Positions 19,946 to 31,930 of a DNA stretch of 64,000 nt are shown here, piece after piece (position 1 is the stretch's first letter; the number at the start of each line of letters is the position of its first letter). The position numbers and the translations under genes are program-made. The notes beneath the pieces are model-generated. The model was not told where the DNA came from, made no database searches, and worked only from the letters and a program-made list of their open reading frames with translations. Source of the stretch: Blattamonas nauphoetae (Eukaryota; Preaxostyla; Oxymonadida); contig JARBJD010000118.1 of the NCBI GenBank assembly GCA_033064195.1, forward strand, positions 142,203 to 206,202, in the 5' to 3' direction.

Positions 19946-21235
19946 TCTTGGCCTGAATCGAAGACGAATGATGTTGTGAATCTGTTGAAGGCTAGGAGGG
20001 TTGCAGAAATGACATATAGGCCGCTAAACTGGCACACTTCTGTGCCGAAGTGACTTCTCTGGAGATGTGGCATTAGAAGGTGTTGAAGAAGGGTTAGGAT
20101 GGGGATGTCTGTTGTGGAATGAGAAAATGATCGATAATGAAGAAAAACCTTGTGTTGGTCACTATGCAATGAGGATTGGACAGATGGCATTTGGACATCA
20201 TTTTGATGATTAGGACGTTAAGGGGTTGGATAAACGAGGTGATATCGGCAGAATAAATCCAAACAACAGGTGTTTTCGGTGACGCTGCTGGATAAGAGGC
20301 TCGGGAGCACATCCTCACGACCTCCATTTCAGACTTGTGTGTGATCAAGATATCTACTCCGAACCAAGTGAGGGAAATAGAAAAATACGAGTGTTAAAAC
20401 AATGGAGAGGTATACTGAAATACTGAATCTTTCATATCTCATTTAGTTCTGTTCATATCAGATCCGGTGTGATCAAGACATCAATTCCAGACTAATGAAG
20501 AGTAAAACACGGATAAGATGACAAAAGCAATGGACATTCACACTGATATTTTGATATAGGCGTCTATCAAATCAGTTTGAAATCATTGACAGAGAAGAGA
20601 AGAGGAAATGACGGGTTGTGAAGATCTTCACAACTTTTGGTACGATGGAGACAAAAACTAGTGATAACCAGAAAAAAGAAGTGTTGAATAGAGTACTGAC
20701 TTCAAATCACTGTAAGACAGGTCCTGAAAGAAAATGTCAGACAAAAACAGCCTGAGATGGGGAAGAGGATCAGGACAAATCGGACATGTCCGATTTGTCC
20801 GATTTGTCCTCTTTTGAGATAAGTACATAAGTTGGATGAACTAATTGAGAGAAAGTTCCAGTGTGAATATAAGGTGCTTGTCCGATTTGTCCTCCTCTTT
20901 GTCCTCTCTTGGGCCGATCGTCCTCTAAACTCCTAATTAGGAGTTTAGGAGACAGAGCCCCTACGGCTCGTGATTCACCACCAAAACGATTTTCACACAT
21001 ATTAACGCCCTTGTTAATGTCATACGATGGATATGATCGAATATTGAAGGATCAAATTTGCTATATAGTCAAATAATTCGATGACAAAAGTGTGGGGAGA
21101 AGAAACTTCTTTTCAGACATTTTGAAGCATACTCTGTCATTGTCCAGGTCAGAATGGAGACAGCGAGTGTTTCAAGAACAGAGAGAAGGTGAATTCAGAT
21201 GAAATTGAGGCAAACAAAGCTGACTTTCCGAGGAG
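19946..21235. other. Intergenic sequence with short GGACA-type palindromes
   Basis: I see no supportable gene. A cluster of motifs AAATCGGACATGTCCGATTT (about 20776-20795) and TTGTCCGATTTGTCCTC occurs twice (about 20770-20815 and 20878-20905), followed by the perfect palindrome CTAAACTCCTAATTAGGAGT (extended by TTAG, about 20925-20950). These resemble termini of small inverted-repeat elements, but I could not pair them into one element. A minus-strand frame at 20348-20094 has no recognisable motif. Confidence 0.4.
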
Positions 21236-21245
21236 GACAGGACCC

Positions 21246-22393
21246 GGTTAAGTATAGGCGCAGATCCGATTTTCGCTACGCGCAGATCCATTTTTTGGGA
21301 TACGCGCAGATCCAAATGGATACACGCAGATCCAAAAGTTTTCTCGATTTTTTTGTGTTTACCCTTGCCATGTCATGACATTTCATTCGGAATGCTCACA
21401 ATTCGCTTTAACTCTCAAAAACTCTTCGCAAATCAAAATTTGTTACATCTTCACAGGATAAAATTGATCTTACCATCACCCGCATTCTCATCGTGGTTTC
21501 TCCTCCGAATCCTGATTGGGTATTGGGTATACATGTCTCCACGTTCACCTTCCCTGATTCCTCTTTCATCATCCTTTCTGTCCCATCTGAAACGTCTGTT
21601 CTCTCTTCAATAATTGAATCGGTCGTCCATCAAAGACATCGACCACTCACTCGAAATCCGTGCCCTACTCGCCTTCAGCCAGAATCAGAGCACTACCAAC
21701 CACATTCTGCTCAAAATAAGCGATATGACAGCTAAAAATTCGCACACAGGAACAAACGAAGAAAGCTCTTGTGTGGCTGATTCCTGTGGTCGCTACTGTC
21801 ATTCTCGTCATCCTCATTTTGATCATCGTGATCATCTGTCGAAAGAAAAGACATCAGAAGAGCGACAAAGAGATTTTATTGAAGAACCAAGAGCTGGATC
21901 AACAGAACCCCATCGACGTCGCAAAAATGGACGAGCAAGAAGCGATGATCATTGCGATGAACGCAGGACACACAGATCACATCATGCACCACAACGTGCC
22001 AACCCCAATCGGGTCACACGCTGTGGCACAGAAGGAATACTGTGACACGATGGACAGTCTCAACAACAGTGGACGAGCTCGGGCAAATGTGAAGACGAAG
22101 ATGGGAGTCAGATGTGGGGAGGAGCTGGTTGAGGTGCCAGTGAATGTGAACGACACACTTTACAACAGACTGCACAAGGGCTCGCTCTATTACGAAAAAA
22201 GCGTAATTCTTCACACAAAATGCTCTTTCACTGCACTTTATTTACTTTGAGATAGTATGCAATGAAAAATAACTCAAAAAAGGTCAGATAAGAGTTTCAC
22301 CAGTTAGATCTGCGTGTATCCTTTTGGATCTGCGCGTATCCAAAAAAATGGATCTGCGTGTATCCAAAATCGGATCTGCGCCTATACTTAACC
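21246..22393 (+). mobile_element. Element C: Mutator-like (Pack-MULE-type) element carrying a captured receptor fragment
   Basis: The left end begins GGTTAAGTATAGGCGCAGAT and the right end is its reverse complement finishing CTTAACC at 22393. GACAGGACCC occurs directly on both sides (21236-21245 and 22394-22403), a 10 bp target duplication; 9-11 bp is the hallmark of Mutator-like elements. Each end carries several copies of a GCGCAGATCC sub-motif (GGATCTGCGCGTATCC in the other orientation). There is no transposase. The interior carries coding-like sequence homologous to a membrane receptor, so the element looks like a non-autonomous gene-capturing element. Confidence 0.8.
21490..22250 (+). 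pseudogene. Captured receptor fragment: end of ectodomain, membrane helix and juxtamembrane
   Basis: In plus-strand order there is a segment ILSVPSETSVLSS (about 21570), a segment SSIKDIDHSLEIRALLAFSQ (about 21620), then a strong transmembrane helix WLIPVVATVILVILILIIVI followed by CRKKR (about 21774-21845). A polar juxtamembrane tail reaches VNDTLYNRLHKGSLYYEKS (about 22195) and then runs into noncoding element sequence. The pieces lie in different frames, so introns or frameshifts separate them. The arrangement matches the ectodomain-TM-juxtamembrane part of the receptor-kinase family seen elsewhere in this window, but the kinase domain itself is missing. Confidence 0.65.
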
Positions 22394-22403
22394 GACAGGA
22401 CCC

Positions 22404-23300
22404 CTGTCCTCTGTCCTCAAGATTTGGTCCTTTGTCCGTCCTCTTAACATCATAACTGAACAGTATCATCTTCCGTTGAGTCCCATGCGTGGATGGGTGT
22501 GAGAGGAGAGATCGCCATGCCAGTGTCATTCCCTTTGATGTTCACCAGTTTCTTGCGAGTTTCCCTGTCTATCGGTTTTTGGATCATTTCCATGCCTGAC
22601 GTCACAGCTTTCTCCAGTTTAATCGGATGGGGAGGCTTCGGTTTCGTAAAAGACGAATTTCGTGTTCTAAAAGAAGAAAAGTGGTGAATGAAAGAAAGAG
22701 TCACCATTGAGGAAGTTCTGTTTTCTTTTATTGCTCGCATGTGTTTTCACTGCATCTGAAGTTAAAGTCCTGGCATGTTGATGGCGAAGAAGGTTTGCTT
22801 CGACGTCTTTCAGACATGGGGCATTTGGATCGATCCTCTTCAAACAGGGAAGACACACGATAAAACCCCGCTTGAAGAACAAAAAGCAGGAAACCTTGGA
22901 AAACGAAATGGATGTCCGGTCATTGACGTTCTCAGTTCGTAAATTGGTTTGAGTGGTTTCAAAGTGTATGAATGGCTATTCCAAGTGTGGTTGTGTTCTG
23001 TCTGAATTGACACTTGATGAATGCCACAATCGAGTACAGAATCAGAAATCATCACTCCATGGTTGAGCTCGAACAGAAAAGAAATGCAGATGTGTTGATA
23101 AGAGGACAAGGATGGTAATCGGGATCAGACACTGAATAGCCTGAAGTGTGACTCAGGTGCAAGAAAATAGAAAAGGATGGTCATTCTGTGTCAATGACAG
23201 ATTAACCTAACCAATATCGAGGAAGGATAAGAAGTCGAGAGTATTGAGAGAATACGATGGTAAGATCAACACAGACATGTGAAGATGTGACAAATTTTGA
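22404..23300 (-). other. Possible 3' remainder of the kinase gene, poorly resolved
   Basis: Minus-strand frames at 22740-22450 and 22882-22667 contain charged, proline-containing sequence (for example KPPHPIKLEKAVTSGMEMIQ), which could be C-terminal exons of the kinase relic. I see no diagnostic motif. From 22885 to 23300 nothing is recognisable. Confidence 0.25.
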
Positions 23301-23446
23301 TTTGCACAAAGCGAATTGTGAGCATTTAGAGTGAAATGTCATGAAATGGCGGAGAAATCTTTTGGATCTGCAACCATTTGGATCTGCGCGTATCCGAAAA
23401 ATGGATCTGCGCGTAGCGAAAATCGGATCTGCGCCTATACTTAACC
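23300..23446. repeat. Unpaired right terminus of a second element-C-type transposon
   Basis: Ends GCGCCTATACTTAACC at 23446, identical in type to the right end of element C. Inward from there it carries GGATCTGCGCGTATCC repeats and then about 50 bp (CGAATTGTGAGCATTT and GAAATGTCATGA blocks) that mirror 21371-21418 inside element C. Its own left end is not in the window. It breaks the kinase gene within the activation segment, directly after the codons for SPERMESNTGSM. Confidence 0.7.
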
Positions 23447-24166
23447 ATACTTCCGGTGTTGGATTCCATCCGCTCTGGCGATACGTACAGTTGGGTCATC
23501 GCGGAATGAGTAGCAGACACATCTTCCGATTCCGCAGCTCCAAAATCACCTGTTCAAGAAAACGTAGAAGATAGCGAGAATGACGAAAATAAGAGACAAA
23601 GAAGAGACAGACAGAGTTTCGCATGACCATCTGCGTCGATCAGAATGTTCTCCATTTTGATGTCGCCATGTGCTGTCTTCCCGCCTTTCTCCGAACGGAT
23701 CAATTCCAGCGCCTATGCCACATCCTCCATCACTCGATACACATCCTGAAGGTATTAACAAAATCAAAAATGGATGGCAATAAGGAGAAAACAAAACAGT
23801 TTACGAAGGATAACATGAAAAAATGGCAGTGGATTAACACACTTCTCGTGCCATCAGCACTTTCCTTGTTGTGTAATCCCGAACCATTTCCGCAAGAGAC
23901 TTTCCTCCCAGTTCCATCACCATCACTTTCGTGTTGTCCATCGTCACCACTTCCTTCAATTTCACAATTCGAGAATGCGAGAATCATTGCAGCCTCTCAA
24001 CCTCTCGGTCAAAACGCTCAATATCTTTCTGCGTCAAGCACTGCACCATCTTTCCTGCATAGTGCATGTTCGATGACTTTTCAATCATTTCCACAACCGT
24101 CCCAAAGCCGCCAGAGTTGATGATCCGAACACATGAATCTGAACAACAACCACAATCGAAAGTCAT
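23447..24166 (-). pseudogene. Protein kinase domain relic with two nonsense codons and a transposon insertion
   Basis: Read right to left, the kinase landmarks are all present: glycine loop INSGGFGTVVE (about 24120), YAGKMV with the ATP-binding lysine, helix C glutamate in FDREVERL, hinge VMVMELGGKSLAEM, catalytic loop HGDIKMEN (about 23665, HGD instead of HRD), DFG at about 23545 and SPERM as the APE equivalent (about 23470). Putative introns are 23870-23750 and 23635-23550. A TGA at 23984-23986 and a TAG at 23713-23715 interrupt conserved coding. Both are one C-to-T change away from sense codons (CGA, CAG). The gene is cut at 23446 by an element-C-type end. It is most like the kinase part of the receptor family; it would be inactive. 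Confidence 0.75.
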
Positions 24167-24287
24167 TCATGAACAACAAGAACATGACAAACATCCTTCG
24201 GGAACTTTGACACCATCAGCCATAGTTCACTATCCCTCATGTGCAGGAAGAGTTCAACAAGTAATCGATGAAGTGGCAATTTGTCAT

Positions 24288-25468
24288 CTCGCGCTGCCGT
24301 CTGTTACCCATCTTCTACACATCTTACTGCCCCTTCAACACCAAATCCCTCGCCGTTGTCGGTCCACTCGTGCTATTTTTCTTCTCCAAGATGGTCGATG
24401 GCGGATCCAACTGCTTCGCCAGTGCCCACTCCCATCAATCTCGAAGCCACTGCAAAAACCGGTTATGATCCCCTTGATGGCTGCGGTGTCTTTTTTTTGT
24501 GCCCGGAGGACTGCCTGTTGTTGGCACAGATGGCATCCCCCTTCAGCGACTCACATTGCACGATATCGAACGTGTGGATTGCTCCAGAATCCTCGCTCAG
24601 AAGCACGGGTACTCTGCAATGTGGCAGGCGGAGGAGAACACGCTTCCGTCGCCCAATCCAAGACAATCAGCCATGCTCGTGGACTCTCTGCAACTGACTC
24701 CTGAAGAATCAGCGATCAGCCTCTCCTCGCACAACTCGCATCATGCACCAACTGCTGTGGAACGACCGTCAGACCATCTCACTGCCGATCTCGTCGGACC
24801 ATTCATCACCATCCTCTTCTTCACATCACTCATCTCGCTCTTCGCGGACTCTGCGTCATCCCCTCACCATCTCCAAGCCGTCCACTTCCGTCTCCGCCAG
24901 TCATCCCTTCCCAGCGCTGTGTGGATGCTTTCATTTTGACGAAGAAGTGAGCAACACTTTCCTCGACCGAAATGGCCTCAAATGTGTTGTTCGAAGTCAC
25001 GAAGCCAAGTTCCGTGGATTCGAAGTTCTGAAGAAAGGCCGATGTGTGACTGTGTTCTCCTCTGCGCATTCTTCAGGCTGGACGAATCGTGGGGCAATGG
25101 CTCGTCTTTCGTTCTTGCCCCTCTATTCTCCAAGGCACGACTCCACAACCACAGTAAACCTCCTCACACTCCAAAAGGGAAGCAGTCGACCGTCTCCAGT
25201 CCCACAATCGACACCACCCCTCTTGCCCACCCCTTCCTCAACCGTCCAGAAGCCACTCCACGCGGTACCTGTCTTCCACTTCCAAGTGTTCGATGCAGGA
25301 ATCCCAGCGCCATCCCCCAACATCACTGCCACTCCATCGTCCTATGTTGTCCATGAGCTTGGCATTGCACCTCCAGTTCCGTTCACTCAGGATTCAACCA
25401 TAGGAACCGACACTGGCCGGACTGAAGCAGCGTGCCCTTCTCCGAACTCTTTCAACAGGGAGTGGTAG
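24288..25468 (+). pseudogene. 5'-truncated PPP-type Ser/Thr phosphatase (copy 1)
   Basis: Similarity to the phosphatase copies at 34535 and 45206 begins at GCCGTCTGTTACCC (24288). The catalytic N-terminal half (GDxHG, GNHE) is missing and the sequence abuts the minus-strand kinase relic. This copy alone retains the C-terminal part: SNTFLDRNGLKCVVRSHEAK, with the RSHE motif, and GRCVTVFSSAHSSG, typical of PPP phosphatase strands near the active site. A serine/proline-rich tail follows and ends NREW at 25467. The frame is disrupted in the 5' part (CPEDCLLL where the sister copies read HGGLPFV). Confidence 0.75.
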
Positions 25469-25667
25469 ATGCAAAGCTCATCTCTCTCCACAACTCCTCC
25501 ACTCAAATCTTCTGCACGTTAGACAGACAGGGGTGTGCTTGAAAATGTAGTGCCGGGTTTCTTGGTTCTTTGAGTAAGTCATGCACAAAAAAACAGACTG
25601 TAATCAACGATTCTATTCAGGAAAGTGAAATGGTCCAAAAGAAAAAAGGTTGTGAAGAGTATCAGTT

Positions 25668-28600
25668 CTACTTCTTGGGTCGTGAGGGGGTGATGTTGGA
25701 GGTAGTTTGATGGGAGTATTTTCGTTTTCCATTCGATAAATACATGGAATCAATTGTGGTTAGAGCGGGATTGGAACGGATAACTGAACTTCGAGATGTC
25801 GATCGAGGGCTTATTATCTCTTCATCTTCATCGTTCACATCATCTGATAAACTTTGAATTGTTTCGCTTCGGAATGACTCATCGTCTTTTTTTGGGTTCT
25901 CGGCCAATGACTGGATAGCAACTAAATAACGTGTTCGTTCGCCATTCGGAGAACAGAGAAGAGTTGCGAGATCCTTCCAGGAAAGAAGCAAATCTTCACC
26001 AAGACACCGAAACAGGGCTATTTGTGTATGAATGATGTGTGATCGGATTTCGACCATCTTGTCTGAAAGAGCTTTTCGTTTGGTCGCATCCACATTTTGA
26101 CCCTCTCCTCTGAGAATCATGAACACCAAATCCAGGTCTTGTTTCGCAGTGTCGAATTGATCATTTGCTAATTGAATAACGGTTTTGGGATCCCTGTTTT
26201 GAATCTGTGAAGCATCTGTGAGGAATTGAAGCAGTTCACCCAGACGCGAGTGATCCAACAACGGGTTCGCGAGAAAGAGATTGAACAGGAGATCAGAGTC
26301 TTCGTTGCTGAGGTTCGTCACAGGATTACTTTCAGTGTATGGGTTCACAAGAAGCTGAAATTGTTGTTTCACGATGAGCAGGGCATTCGAGAGCAGAGTT
26401 TTCATCACTTCGAGGTTGATATCGATTTGTTGTTTCGTTCTGTCCAGTGTCTTGACAACATCGGCTTGTTCATACGTTAATTGTGGGTTTGATGTGAGAT
26501 TCTTTGAAATGGTTGTAATTTCATCCAAATCAGTAGAGTCCAATGTCGGTTTCCCATCGAGACTCCCAATCAAAGAAGTACTTTGACGTTTCGAATAAAG
26601 ACAAGTTCGTGATGCTCGATTGTACAGGCCATCCAAATCGTTCTTAGTGGTTGACACGATCTTCTGATCTTTTGATTCCAACCGTTCCTTGATCTTCTTG
26701 TACTCTTCAGGATCATTGAAATAACCCACCAAGTAATTCATGTCATGAAGAGTGAGCTGATCGGGACGTCTGAGATAAGCACTGCATCGTTCGAGAATGT
26801 CTGCAACGACGAGACGTGACCCGTTCACATACGAACCCAACAGCTGGAAATCGCTCATGCACAGCTCCATCATGCTTGAGCGATGAGAGTGCACAGGACC
26901 AAGGTCTTTTGTGAGGAGTGGTTCTTTCATGGTATCTTGACCAAATATTTTTTGCAGATCTCCAAATGCCACGACTTGTCCACGTCTGAGATGGTCCTGC
27001 ACGGAGAATTGTGTCGAAAATTCTTTAACTAGTGTGGAACTTCCAACGAGCAGGCACTTGATCTCAAAAGGAATGAGTTTTTGTGCACCGTAGAGGGTGA
27101 CAGGTAACCTGTTCAGACAGTTCATCGGAACAAACATCCGAGCTAGAGGAACGAACGTGTTCTCATACAGTTCCTCCACCGATTTGTGCGGTGGATACGA
27201 CACACCAACTGAACGCACATTGAATTTTCCGTTTGTCCTTTCGAACCCGATCGCTGTCTTATCCCCCCAACGTCTAACAACGCTCAATGATTCAAGTAGA
27301 TGGGAGTTTGCAGTCATGACTTCAACGGTAGGATCTTCACTGCCTCCTGAATTCTCGACTTGATTGGTAAGATCTTCATCGTCTCCAGGATCTTGTTGAT
27401 CCACATCAGAACTATGATTCTCCTCGACAACGACTGATCGTGGCGGGAAGTATGAAAAGAGGTCGAGAATCGGTGCATCATATTCAACTTGAAAGAAGTC
27501 TTTGTCTTTGCTTGGTTTAGGTTCTGGTGGGTCGTTCGCAAGAGGGTAGAAATCGTTCCTTTCTGGAGTCGGCTCAATGAGAACAATGTCGATCCAATCA
27601 ATTTTGTAGCCCTTGTCATGAGAATTCGGAATTCGTCCTATTGTTGGGTATGCCACCGAAATCCAATGTTTACCACAATTTGTGGGCTGTGTGTGATGAA
27701 AATCGTCGTTTTGCACAGCTTCTCTCGCAAGAGTGAACATAACTGTCGACGTAAACGTGGCATTAGGGTCTCGTGCCCAGTTTTCTTGAGGATTGTGACG
27801 ATCATAAATCCCGACTTTCCCCATTCCAGAAGAATTTGACACCCACGGTGAAGCGATGAGCTTTTCTGACGATTGGATTGGGAGTTCTTCTTCTTCAAGG
27901 CGCGGGCAGCAATGATTCGGGAAATCTTCTTTCAAGACAACTCCACAAAAGCAACACCTGAAATGCAGTGGATTTGTGTTTGGCAGCAGCGACACAACAG
28001 AATCCAGAATCAACCGATCAGTGTATTTAATTTCTTTATCCTGCGCTGTTCTTGCATAAACATTCACAACCCAAAAATTGAGTTCATTCATGAAGAAGAG
28101 AGCGTGGTTGGTTCCTTTCAAGCCGAACGTTTGGACGTTTGGGCTCTTCATAAAGAAGAAGTACGGAAAGATGGCACTCGGCTGGAGTTCATAGATGCTG
28201 AAGAATATAGCGAGCCACATCAACATCAGATTGGCCCCGGACGGACAGATATCATGACTTTGCGCGAGGGTTGACTGGATAAAAATCACCGACAGGGCGT
28301 CGATGACTATCTTCTTTTTCTGGATGTGCTCACGGTGCTCGATGGGCTCCTCGAGGTGGACCTTGAAGAACAGAAGAATCGAGTCGAATCCTGCATTATT
28401 CGAACCCAGTGGCATAAGAGAGTAAGTGAAGCATTTATATTCCAGGGGTTGGTGGGAGGAGGAAGCCCGCTGTATGGACTTGAGATTGCCATGTTCGTCA
28501 AATTCGATGAATGGTGCCCAGCGTGCGCCCAGCGAATTTTTGAAGAGAACATCGTACTTAGCCTCATATGGAGAGAGTTTGGCTGTTTTGATGCGAGAGA

Positions 28601-30857
28601 TGTCCGGCAGACACGCACGAAGGACGTTGGTCGAGCTTCGGAGATAGATGTTTGATTCTCCAAGGGACTCTGGGAGCCAGAATGGCAGACATGGAGGAGG
28701 AGTCTTGCTATGGATGCGGGTTGGATTTTCGATGTAGAGTCCACCTGCGATGGCATCCAAAACAAAGTTGTGGAAGATGGCTCCTCTTTTTTTGGCTGTT
28801 GTCTGGATTTGTGGCTAGTGAAGTGAGGAATTTGTTGTAATTTCTTGTGCTATGTAGATTGAACATATCCAAGAGATATCGCCGAGCCTCGACAGTCGCA
28901 AATTGCACAAACCAATTGTGACAGTCATACTGCGGGCACGAGAAGTGAACGAGTTTGTGAGAGACACCCCGCCCAAAGAAATCGTCTGGGGGGATTTCTA
29001 ATTTGTCTTCTGGTATCCCTCTTTTGAGTTCCGCCAACATTTTCCCAGCCCGACCTTCTTCCAATATGAAGCGTGGAATGAACGAAAACTTTCGAAGTCC
29101 CTCTTCAATTGATTTCTGCCGTGCTTTGGAAAGCTCTTCGTCTTGACCCATCGTATTGAGAAGTGCTGCTTCCTCCTGGAGCGAATATTTTGGAACAACA
29201 TATTCAGCAATGAAATACTGTCTGCCTTTCCCTCCGGGAGTATCCGTTTTGTTCCATCTCGATCCCTCTGGTGAGGTGAAGAGGACACAATGGTTGCCTG
29301 CTGGTATGTTTGTGTCCCGAGAGATTGTGAGACTGAAGACGATGACGAAAAAGAACACAAACTCATCGATGACATGCCATTCTGTGCCTCTGAACTTGTT
29401 CTGAACGGAGTATCCATAAACAAGATTCGATTTACGTTCAATAGACGATCCAGCTTTGATTGTCGAACCTGCTTCGATTGTGTAATCCTTGCCGAGAGGT
29501 TTAGTCTCCGGGAAAACTTCCTTGTGGTTCGGTCCATGATGGAGCAGAAATGAACCAGCAGCAATCTCTGAATTAGGATACAGGACGATATTGTCATTTA
29601 CAACGTATGAGTATGTTGTCACGTGTATCGTCTGAAGGCCTGGCAGTTGATCGGGTGGTAGTGTCATGACTGCATTGTACGGTCTTGAATAGAGAACCGA
29701 CCCTGGATTGATGACTGAATGTTTTGCGACAGATCGAGTCTCTTGTAACTTGAGCGGACCTCCAAGAGTTTCAGGTGGGACAGCACTGTACAAGATTGAA
29801 CCTTCAGCTATGACTGAGCCCTTCTTGAGAAGAGATTGTGCATTCACAGTGACGTCATGTTGTATTGGTGTTGGTTGTTTCTTAACGAAACGATGATCTT
29901 CCTTCCCGATTATGAGACGGAGGAAATGAGGGAAGCATTCCACACTCGGAACAATAATTTGTCCCAGATATGAAGATATACCATCCTGAATGTTTGCTGG
30001 AATATAATCATCTTCAGATTTCGATTTGGTCTCAGGTTGGGAGTTTGCCTCAGGATTTGGTTGAACGTTAGGGGTCGATTCGTTGGTTGGTTTTGTCCCT
30101 TCTTTCTTGTAAGTTTTAACGTTGTAATGATAAAAGTACGTTGGGACTTCAAGAGTAGAATCTGCTCATCTGAATCCTCGATGGTTACTGTCGCATAATC
30201 AGCTTTCGACTGTTCCGCGAACTCGAACACATATGCACATTCACCCGCTTTTATCGTTGTCACAGTCTAAAAACAACTGAATTCCTAAAAAGATTCACAC
30301 CTCAACTCCAAAACTCATCAGCAACGTGATAAACGGAAATCGACTTGCCGATTTTCCCAGCCCAGGTGTGCCAGTGACAACATGAAGAAAAGGATTGTCC
30401 AAAGAATTTCGCTTGATGTAGGTCATCGAATTAACAATGATGTGTCCGAAAATAGACAGTATTGCAGAACGGAAGAGGTAGGGCTTCAATTTGTATTTTT
30501 GATTTGCTGCTTTCGGAAGTGTGGGAAATGACAGATAGAGGAAACGTGAAAGGTCACGAAGATCGGCATCATCAAGTTCACAATTAAAATCAAGAAAGTC
30601 ATTGCGGTGCAGAACGCCAACGCAAGAATCAAGAATAATCTGAAGTTTTCGACATAAGACAAGATCGGCTTCATTAATCTCTTCGGGTTTGTCCTGTGGA
30701 GGCGGTTTTAGACGTGTGCCAGCAGCATTTCCCATATGAAAAAGTTCTATCCAATATGGGGGTACAGTGACCGAGAATGAAGAGTGTGATGAAACTGAGG
30801 CAAAGGGGATTTGAGTCGGATCAAGTCAACACAAACAATGGGCTGATCATTCACCAT
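25668..30857 (-). pseudogene. Crinkler/RHS-like P-loop protein, left copy (unit L), three frame breaks
   Basis: Same architecture as the intact middle copy: exon 1 30857-30301, a 34 nt intron (30267-30300) and exon 2 30266-25668. Relative to that copy it has one base fewer in an A-run near 30802, one base fewer near 30161 and one extra T in the run 28787-28793. All three are in or next to short homopolymers or repeats and each shifts the frame. Open pieces are 30735-30295, 29943-28708 and 28760-25668. The C-terminal ~450 residues (25668-27000) differ from the middle and right copies (for example VQDHLRRGQVVAFGDLQK versus KREHLRYGKVVTLDDLRE), whereas the rest is almost identical to the middle copy. 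The gene could be functional if the indels are consensus errors. Confidence 0.75.
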
Positions 30858-31930
30858 CTGTCTCTTTCCTTTGCAGGGTCCTCACACAACCTGTTGCATA
30901 ACCATTCTGACTCACATGTGAAAGAACGTGACCATTTCTGTTCTTGAATCCACCTGGGTTGAATGCTTCTGTTTCATTTTCACTTCTTCTTCCTCCGTGT
31001 CATATTGAAATGATAACCACTTTCAACAAACTCCATTCCTCAGACAACCTTAATCGACATCTCAGAACCTCCTTCTATACTCGACGATCTGTCACGCATC
31101 ATTTCATCTTTTGCGTGTGGGAGTGAAGGAAACAATAGAACACACCAATCCACGCAAGACGATTCTTCTTCAGGCTGGTCGTACACACCTGTCCTCATTT
31201 TCTCTCAAACTAAAATATTCAAAACACAAAGAAAGATGACAACTATGTTCTGCAGGTTCTTGTGAGCGCTGCTGACTTGGGGGTCGACTCACAGGAATGA
31301 ATCACACAGACAACATACATCAGCCAAGTTCCAGAAAAGGTCAACATTGTTGAACTTCTCGTCCAGCCTTCCAATCAGACATTTCTTGTGAACCTCTCCT
31401 TTTCTTTTTAGCTTGGGTCGGCATGGCCTCCCCCCAAAACCCATGTCCAATGGCATTGATTGTGATACGTCCGTATTCCCTTTTTCATAACTTCCTATGT
31501 CAGTTCAGCAAACTGGTTCCCTGAAATTTGCGGAGTTTTGATTGTTACTTTCTGATTGTTGTGATGAATGGGAAGAGCTGTGATACACTGTTTCACTTCG
31601 TTCGCGCCACAAGTGTGCTTGATTTTCTTTCTCCATGCTGTTTTTAAACAAATATACGATTTACACAACACATTCGTTTCTGATTCATGGAAACACCTTG
31701 CATCCTACGAAAGGACACGACAGCAAACCGAAAAGAGTTCCAAAAATTGTTTGGATGTGTTCTCAAAGATTACATCAGCCAGTCAAAAAAGATGAAGTAA
31801 GAATCGAATATTTGTGAAGTGAATGATTTTAAACTCAAAAAAGATGCGAAAGTACTAAAGAAGACTGTAAAAAGGACGATTTCAATTCTGCTGTCCGGAA
31901 TCCAGGATTAGATGTGAAAGTTGTAGATCT
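30858..31930. other. Unit L spacer with degraded coding and a solitary element-B-like end
   Basis: No intact gene. Minus-strand remnants match the small frame at 56234-55992 in the right unit but are full of stops. At 31412-31450 there is GGGTCGGCATGGCCTCC followed by CCCAAAACCCATGTCC, which resembles the left end of element B (GGGTCGGCATGTCCTCC...AAAACCCGTGTCC). It is repeated at 42083 in unit M and absent from unit R. Confidence 0.45.

Noticed and set aside
20915-20990. Possible tRNA around the CTAAACTCCTAATTAGGAGT palindrome
   Set aside because: The palindrome is too long and no cloverleaf or B-box can be drawn on either strand.
24463-25332. Minus-strand frames opposite phosphatase copy 1
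   Set aside because: They are antisense shadows without motifs; the plus strand carries the RSHE and VTVFSS phosphatase signature.
28998-29597. 199-codon minus frame repeated in each array unit
   Set aside because: It is an alternative frame of the Crinkler/RHS-like gene; its conservation comes from the duplication.
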